DNA from: an uncultured Bacteroidales bacterium
Lineage (GTDB): Bacteria; Bacteroidota; Bacteroidia; Bacteroidales; P3
Length of the DNA stretch: 64,000 nucleotides
Direction of reading: 5' to 3'
Assembly (NCBI GenBank): GCA_900317285.1
Contig: ONGA01000007.1
Location: 17,662 to 81,661, forward strand
The first letter of the stretch is position 1. Every line of letters starts with the position of its first letter. The translations under genes and the position numbers were made by a program. Below, in pieces: positions 52,701-61,700 of the stretch. The notes under the pieces are model-generated. The model saw only the letters and a list, made by a program, of their open reading frames with translations. It searched no databases and had not been told where the DNA came from.

Positions 52701-55700
52701 CCGCGCTGTCGCCGTTGCCGAAGTACCACATCGCATTTTCCACACCCTCTCCCGTGCCCACGGGTGTCACTCCGTCCATCGACACTGTGCTGCGGTTCAA
52801 GAATGTCACATCGAAACCACACTCTGCCGGCGTTACCTCGTTAGCCATCAGGGACAGGGGGAAGCGTGTTCCGGCAAAGGCGCTCATGGTGAACTGGCAC
52901 GAGGGGTTGTCGACGAAGGAGAGGTTGCAGAGGTAGGTGATGTTGTTGTTCGACGCCACGGTGATTTCCTGACCTGTCGACAGTGTCTGCGAGGGGTTGT
53001 TGGAGGGGTACCACCTGTAATGGAATCCCGAGGGCACGGAGAGGTGGTTTTCCTCGATGACGCCGCAGCCGGTCGCCACCACACGTTTGTTACCGCATTC
53101 CAGGGTGAAGTAGGCATAGCCGTAGTGCGAACCTTCGTTGCAGTCGCGCGTTGTCAGGCGGATGTAGATGGTCTGACCCGCGTAGGGGGTCAGGTCGATG
53201 CCGACGGTGGTCCAGTCTTTCCAGAGCACATCGTTGTCGGCCTCGTTCCACCCCATGTTGTAGTTGGCGATGAAGTCGGCGCGTCCGCAGGTTGAGTCCA
53301 CTACCACCATGTGCTCGTTGAGCAGCTCGAGGCTGAAGCGAGGCTGCATCGCCGCGCTGTGCATGGGGTCTTGGAGCACCGCCGCATAACGCATGATAAG
53401 GAGGTCGAAATCCAAGGTGTCGACAGAGAGACCGTACACTATGGACTCTGCTTCGGGGGCCCCGAGGTTGGCACCCCAGTTGCCCAAACGCACGGAGGCG
53501 GGGGAGCCATCGGGCACGGTTTTGAGCAGACCGCCTGTGCGAGGGTCACGTTCCGACAGGTCGTAGTGTATAGTATGACGGCTCAAGGGGGAGGCGTAGC
53601 CGTGGTTGATGATGCCCTGGTGGGCGTAGGGGTTGCCGTAGGAGCCATAGAAGCAAGAGGTGTAGGAGGCGTTGAGGTTTGTCGGGTCAATACATTCCGA
53701 ACCACCTGCGGGGGTGAAGATGCGGCAGGTGTCGAGGTAGTTCGAGGTGCAGAAGCCTTCATGGTCGTCGCACGCGGCTGCAACGGCGAAGGTGTAGTTG
53801 GTCAGGGGTTGCAGCCCTGTGACGGTGTAGTAGCGGTAGCCGTTGAGGAGGGTGTCATCGACGTCGATGGACCAAGGGGTACCGTGGTCGGGCTCCACGT
53901 CGATGCTGATGTCGGGGGAGCCGGTCTGCCTCCAGCATAAAGTGATGGCGTCGGCTTGGACGTCGGTGACATTGAGTGCATGAGCGCCGCATTCGGCGAT
54001 GTGGATATCGTCGATCCAGAAGCGGTTGTCACCGCTCGAGCCGCTGCAGCGGAGGGCGATGAAGAAGGCGCTGTCGGGGGCATCGGCGAAGTCTTCCAGC
54101 TTGCGCTCCCACACGTTGGCGTTGAAGCAGCTCAGGGTGCACAATGGCTGGAAGGTCTCGGGGTCGGAGGGGTCGAAGATGACGCCCACTTCCAAACGGT
54201 TGGTGGCAGTATTGTCGGCTTGCATCCACAGCGACAGCGACAATCCACGCAAGTCGTCGAGTCCGAGGTCGGGGAGGACGATGATGTTGGAGTGACCAAG
54301 CACGCTGTTGAAGTAGAGCGAGCGAGGTGTCGTGTGTCGGCGGGAAGATACCACCCGGATGTTCTGGTATTCATTGCTTGTGTTGGTCAGCTGCCAACTG
54401 GAGGGGATGGTACCGACACTCGTGGTGTTGAAGTCGGCGCACCAGGAGAGTGGGGGTGGTGCCTCAAGGGTGGCAATGCTCAGCGGCGGTTGGCAAGAAC
54501 CACCGAGGCTGTCGCATCGCAGAAGGAACTCATATGGGGTGCTGTTCGCCAGAGTGAACTCCATGGGTAGACTGTCCACACGCAGGATGGTGCCGTCGCC
54601 AGGATGGAAGCCTGCAGGTCCGTATTCGACCCACAATGGATGGGGGATGTCTGAGGCATTGAGCCGCACTTTGTTGTGCCGCAGCAAGGTGAGCGTTGCG
54701 GACAGGGGAAGCAGGCAATGGCTCAATTCCATGTTGCTGAGGGTGACGCTGTCCGAACTGTTTCCAGCCAGCATCAGCGCCAGGAAGCGGCCGTCGGTCC
54801 ACCGACCCAGGTCGGCGGTATAGAGGCCGTCGGCTCCCAAGGTGAGGGTGTCGAGGGGATGGAAGGAGGTCGCATCGTTGCGTATGTTCATGGTTCCAAC
54901 GATTACGCGTGCTGAGGCGTTGTTTCTCTGCAGGGTGGTCCGCAGAACCAAGGAGGCTATGTCGTCCCCGTCCAGTTCGGGACCACACCACAGGGGGGCG
55001 CTGCCGGAGAGGCTGGCGGAGAGACCGCAGAGGGGCGTCCCGGCGAGGTAGGTGGTGGTGACAGGGGTCGACGGTACGCAGGTGCTTCCATGCTCCGAAG
55101 CGACGGTGTTGAAGTAGTAGGTGCGGTTGTCGTCAAGTCCAGTGATGAGTTTGGGTAGGCTGTCCACCGCCACACGCCCATCACCATAGTCGATGAGGAA
55201 GGGATGTGCGGCTTGCGGCATACCCGGCGCACTCACCAGCACCTCGTTGTGGCTCACCAATTGGTAGGTGGCGAAAGGTACGGTCTGCAGCTTCACATGG
55301 TCGAGCACCACCGTGGAGGCGTTGCTGCCGGTGGCACGGAAGGCAATGTATCGTCCGTCGCCACGGTAGGGGCTGAAACTTGCGGTCTGGGTTGTCGGTT
55401 CGGAGGAGATGTTGGACATCGTCGCTACGGGAACGAATGTGCTCTCGTCGTCGGGATTTGTCATCACGCCTATGGAGAGAATGGTTCCCGCCTGGGGAAT
55501 GCGGTAGCGGAAACGGGCGAAGACTGGATAGACGCTGTCAAGGTCGACGATGGGCATCACGGCATAGCGGGCGCCGCCGCTACCGCTGAGGGTGCGCCAG
55601 CCTGCCGGCAACGGACCCGTGCCGTCGGTGGCACCCGAGAGGCCGAAGGTGTAGTTCCCCAATGGGGCACAATGCGGTGTGCTGATTTGAACGCCGGTGA

Positions 55701-58700
55701 GCACTTCGGCGGGCGGCAGGCAACTGACGGTGGTGCTGTCGCAGCGGAAATGGAAACTATAGTGTGTGTTCTCGGCAAGGTTGCGCAGCACGAAGGGGTT
55801 GGTGGTGGCGTGGAGGATGGTGTTGCCGTTCTCCACCCAGTAGTCGGGGGTCTCGTCGGCAGGAAGGGTGAAGCTGACCTCATTGTAGGCCGTCAGGCTT
55901 GTGGTGGGGGTGGGACACTGGTGTAGATACACGTACTCTATCTCGCCGCCTTTGAAGGTGATGTAGTGGCGCGCCGCCAAAGCGTCGGCATAGTCCGCCA
56001 GACGCGCCGTGTGCTCCTCCCAGCCGCTGTGATTGTAAGTGGCGAAAGAAACAAAGGTGGAGGTGTCGTCAAGCATGCTCTGCGAGCCGAGGCTCACATC
56101 GCCGCGAGAACGGAAGGTGACATAGACCGACACCATGGTGTCCACGTCGGTATAGGGCATAACGCGGTAGGGACCGGCAGAGTACCAACCCTCGGTCGAG
56201 GGACCGACATTCTCGCAATAGGGTGGGTGGATGTCCTTGTGTGTGCGTACCGTTGCTTTCGGAGCACAGGTGGCCTGACCCCTTTCGCCCTGCACGTAGA
56301 GGTCATAGTGGGTGTACATCGCCAGTCCGGAGATGACATAGGGCGAGGTGGTGGCATGATGGAGGGTGCCAGTGCCTTGTGCAGCTCCGGCGGCACAGAC
56401 CTCGACATAGTAGTCGGGGGTGTTGCCGTCGGGAATGACGGCTTCAATCTCCGAACTGCTGATGGCATGGAAAACAGGACGCGGCACCGCCTGCACAATG
56501 ATATCCTGTACGGTGGCTCCGCTCCCCATGCGCAGGGAAAGATAGCGATGGGCGTTGCCCACAATCCACAGGGAGCTGTCGATTTTCACGTAGTGCTCCT
56601 GCATCTGACTGCCGCTCAACGAAGCTATGGGCGTGAAGCCAGAGGTGTCATCGAGAGCGGAGACGAGTCCCACGGTGACCTCCCCGCGGCTTTTGAGGTA
56701 GAGATGGAGGTCGGTGGGATGGTCAACTATGAAGTAAGGCTGGACCAACACTGGACCAACGCTGGACCAACCCTGGGGTAATCCACTTTGAAGGCTCGTG
56801 CAATACGGGACCACCTCGTCTTTATGTGTGCGCAAGGTCACCGGCAGCGCGCAAGTATTCTCGTCCCCGCTTGCCAGTGTGTAGATGTTATACGGGGTGT
56901 ACATCTCCAGACCCGTTATATGATAGGGGGAGGAGGTCACGTGGTGCAACTGTCCACCGCCCTGTGAACCGGTGCCCACCCGTAGCCAATAGTCGACACT
57001 GCTGCCCTCCACGGTGGCTTCAATGGTGGTACTGTTAAGCACATGGAACGTGGGTTGCGGCACCCGCTGCAGGGTGAGGTCCTTGATGTTGCCGCTAGCA
57101 CCCTGCAGGCGCAGGGCTACAAAGTGCCCGCTATCGGCATAGTTGGATAGGCTCACGGCGTCTCTTTGCCAGGTGTTGGCGGCAGCGGGGAAGAGGGTGT
57201 CGAGGGGAATGAAGGTGGCGTCGTCGCTGCGGTCGCTCATGGCGCCAACGACAAGTTGCCCGTTGGAGGCGTTGGAGCGCCATGTGAACAGGATTGTGAG
57301 CTCACGCAGAGGTGTAAGTACCTCTGGCAGTTTGAGAAGACTGTTGGCGGAAAGGTTCTGTGTGTTGGCGTTGCAGTAGGGGAGAGGTACGGCGGCAGCC
57401 ATGGAGGTGAACTCATGGGGGTAGCAGAAGCGGTTGCCGTTGGTGTCGATGAAGTAGAATTGGTATTGGGTGTTGGGTGAGAGTGGCGCCAGGCTGAGGT
57501 GGCAGCTATCGCTTTGGACCATGGTGCCGGTGCCGGGGGTGAAGTTGCGGGGTCCCCACTCGACCTGACAGCGGGCGTTGCCTTCGTCGGTCCAGTAGAT
57601 ATGCTGGGCTTGGTAGCCTGTCTGAGGGAGGTGGAGGTTGCTGGGTTCGGGGTAGAGGGAGAGCTGGAGATTGTCGATGCTTACGGTGCGATTCCCCGAG
57701 GTGGCGACGGCACGAATGGCGAGTTGAGATGCACTACATGCCGGAAGGGTTACGCGATGGGTCTGGGTATTGCTTGTATTGTTGAGGGTGGCAAGCGGAT
57801 GGAAGGTGCCGCCACTATAATAGCCTAGCTCAAGGTATGCGTTGGGACGGTCGCTGTTGCTGAGGGTTATGTCGATGCGGACATGCAGGCCTCCGAGGGT
57901 GTGACCCTGTATGGGGGGGAGTAGGACGAGGTCGTTGCGGGAGGGGTTGTTGGTGTTGGGTTTGAGGACGAGGCGACCGCTTTCGATGCGGGGGTAGCGT
58001 CCGTCGTTGTGTGCGAGGGTGATCCACCCGTCGGGGAGGGTTGTAGAGGAGGAGAAGTCGTTGCAGTAGGGGAGCGACAGGTGTTGATGGATGAGGAGGC
58101 TTTCTTCGATGCAGGGGGATGCGGAGGAGTCGGAACAGAGGGGATGGGCAGAGAGGATGTAGGAGCTGTCGGGGGAGAGGGCGAGGGAAGCAAGGGATTG
58201 GGTTCCGCCGGGGAGGATGAGGTGGCGGTCGGTGTTCTGCTGTTTGTTATGGATGTTGAGCAGGTAGTGGGAGGAGCTGCCGAGTGTTTGCACGGTGAAG
58301 GTTTCGCCGTCGGTGGTGACGGAGCTGACGGCGCAGGAGGTGAGGGAGATGTCGTCGAGGTAGAGGTGGTAGGTGGAAGAGGGTGAGAAGCGGAGGGTGA
58401 TGTGGTTGGCATTGGCGTTGTTGCGCATCTCGGGGGTGATTACGATATGGAAGGACTCCCAGTGGTCGACGGCGTCGACGGTGATGGGAGCCAGGGATGT
58501 GAAGGTACCCTGTGGAAATGGGGTGAGACCGACGTGCAGGCGGGCCTCTGTGGTGGCATCGAGGTTGCTGCAGTAGATGCGCCCGCTGAGGACGACGGTA
58601 GCGCTGGTGTCGGCAAGGGGAGGAAGGGAGAAGAAGGATGGGTGACCGTTGGAGGTGTAGAGATCGAGGGAGCGGGGACTGCTGTAGGCTTTTGAGGTGG

Positions 58701-61700
58701 CCGTCTGCGGATAGTTGTTGTAGTAGCCCCCCCAGCGTCGCCAGGAGGCGGGGAAGCCGGGCTCGTCGAGAGTGTAGCATTGGGGCAGGGGGATGGAGTC
58801 GGGGGGTTGCTGGACGCTGATGACGCCGCTTCCTCCGTGACCGAAAATGTTACATTCACAACGCCAGATGGCGGTGAAGTTGTACTCCTCATCGGGGTCG
58901 AGCCCCGTGATGGTGTAGGGACTGCTGGTGGCAGTGGCGCTACCACCCTCCCAGTTGACTATGATTTCCGAAACACCGTATCCGCCCCATTCGATTGTGG
59001 CGGTGGTGGGGGTCTGTTGTGTGACCTCGACGTGGCTTCCCAGGCAGTAGGCGATGCAGAGGTCGTCGATGCCGATTCCTGCATTTCCTCTCAGACGGAA
59101 GGCGACAAATCCCTGCGCCACTTGAGGAAGAGGCACCGCAAGGACGGTATCGGTCCAAAGGCCGGTGGGGAGCATCGCAACATCAATGGTGTGCACCGCC
59201 GAGAAGGTGGCCAGCCCTTGCCCGTGGTCGGAGATTGTCCCCACTTCGAGGGTTCCGGCGCCGTAGTTGCGGTAGAGGCTGAACTGGAGGTAGAGGGTGG
59301 TGACGGTCGTGCAGGCGTCGCTGACGTCAAGTTCGGGCATGATGAGCCCCGCCGGTGTCTGCGAGCTGGCGACGAGCTGCACCGAGCGGCCGTTGTGGCC
59401 GTTGGAAGAGGAGGTTACGTTGCCCACTGGGCTCCAGTCGGCGGGCAGCGGATTGTTGTCGAACGACTGGCAGTAGTTCAGCATCTGTGCCTCCGAAAGC
59501 GTCTGCATCGTCGCTTCAACCTTGTGGCACTCGAAATCGGGCTCGGAACCCACGCACCAGGCGCGCACCGTGTACTGCGTCGAACTGGCGAGCCCCGTCA
59601 GCGTATACGGCGACGTGCTGACGCGCACCCTCTGCATCGTGCTTTCCGAGGTGCCGTACTCGAGCCATATCTCGCCCACTCCCGTCCAGCTCACATCAAT
59701 CGTGTGGCTGTGGGGATTGCCCAAAGTGATGGTCGGCATCGCACACTCCTGCAGCATCAGGTCGTCGATATAGGCGTAGGAGGAACCGCTGTAGCGGAAA
59801 GCAAGATACCTCTTCCCTGTCGGCACCCCCGCAAGCAGCAGCTCGCCGCGCGTCCAGGAGCCTGTCCCAGCCAGGCTGCCCAGCAGTGTGAAACTCGCTG
59901 TGTCCTCCGGCGACGACATCACACCCACCTGTATCTCGCTACCCGAGGGCGTGTTGTGGTAGAACGACAGGTAGAGCCCATCCAGAGAACTCGTCTCCAT
60001 CATCGGCGACACTACCGTCGCGCTGCCGTAGGGGGCGTAGAACTGCAGCGCCCGCGAGCCGCTGTGGCGGCTACCGGTCTGCGACACGGGTGAGGCCCCG
60101 TAAGGGCGGCTCCAGCCCACCGGCAACTGTGTGCTCGGAGCGTAGTCCTCAAATCCGTAGCACAGTGGCGCCATCATCGCTGTCGACAGCGTGCTGCATT
60201 CCACCCTCGCCTTCCGGCACAGGCTCGTTGTGTCACCAAATGCGGGAACCAGGCTGAAAGTGTACTCCGTGCCGCTCTCCAGCCCCGTAATCACAGTGCT
60301 CCAGCCAGTGGCCGACGGCTCTCCGGCGACCCATGTCCAATCGCCGTTGCCCCAGCGTATCATCACATTCTGTGCCCCACTCCAGCTCAACCGCAGGCTG
60401 TGGTTCGTCAACTCGCTCACCCTCGGTTCGCCGACGGCATCCTCACTCAGACCCAGATTGTCAACGTAGAGCGTCCGTGTGGCGCCGGGCGACACATACT
60501 TCAATGCAAGCACCCTCTGCGAAACGACATTGGCACCAATCTCAAGCACATAGTTCCTCCATTCGCCGCCGGGATACAGCGTGTCGCAGGGTGCGAAGCT
60601 GGCTGCATCGCCCGCCGACGTCATCACACCAAGAATCAGCATGCTCCCCTCGGGATTGCTGCTGGGACTCATCGCGTCAATGCGCATATTCAAGCCCGTC
60701 AGCGGGTCGGCGGCACCCGGCAGCGCCACTAGCGTCCCCTGGCTGCCGCTCGAGGTCAGCTTCAACCGGCGGCTGCCATTGTAGCTCACCACCGCCGGTG
60801 TATTGCTTCCGTTCTCCACCACCGTCCACCCCGTCGGCAGCCCCGACGAAGTGCTCTCGAAAGTCTCGCACAGCCCGCTGCCAATCTCCTGCTCCAGTGT
60901 GCTGAAGCTGCCGCTCAACGTCGAACAGTCGTTCTCCGACCCTCCGTGCAGCGCCGTCAGAACATAGCCGTAGCTGCTGCCGGCATCGAGCCACTGGAAC
61001 GTCAGCGACGACGTGGTGACAACATACGTTACAGTAGAATTCGTGCTATTGTCTGTCAGCTCCACCCTCACACTGTCCACCTCACCATGTTCCGTCCAAC
61101 TCAGCGTGGCAACAGTGGCGCCCAGGTCGCTGACCACAGCGTCCGTCACCTCCCCGCGTCCGATGCGCAGGTGGTTCACCGTCACCGTACCGCTCGCACT
61201 CTTCAGCGCCAAGTAGTGGCCGTCGCCCTCGTGACCTGTAAGCAGCACGCGGTAGTGGGTCCATCCCCCCGCGTTTACCGCCACACTCCCTATCTCCGTG
61301 AAACTCGACGCGTCGGCAGGGTCTTCCATAAGCCCCACCTTCAGCGTCCGGTTCCCGCTACTCGACTGGGCATCGAAACTCACAGCCAGACCGCTGTAGC
61401 TCGTCTCCTCAAGATAGGGCAGCGTCCACACCGACGTGCCTATGCTCAGCTGCTGCCCGTGGCAGTAGTCGGCACGCAGTGCACCCGAGTTCGTGGTGAA
61501 CTCGCCGCCATAAATCCAGCAACCCGTCTCGTCTTCGCAATGGCTGCGCAGGTAATAGCTGTACGTGGTGCCCTCGTCGAGCCCCGTCAGTTCCAGCGGG
61601 CTGCTCACATCCTCCATCGGTGCGAGGCTCACCCCATTCCGGCGCAGCTGCAGGTCCACAGCGATGGCTGAAGTGCTCCAACTGATCGTGGCACCCGTCG

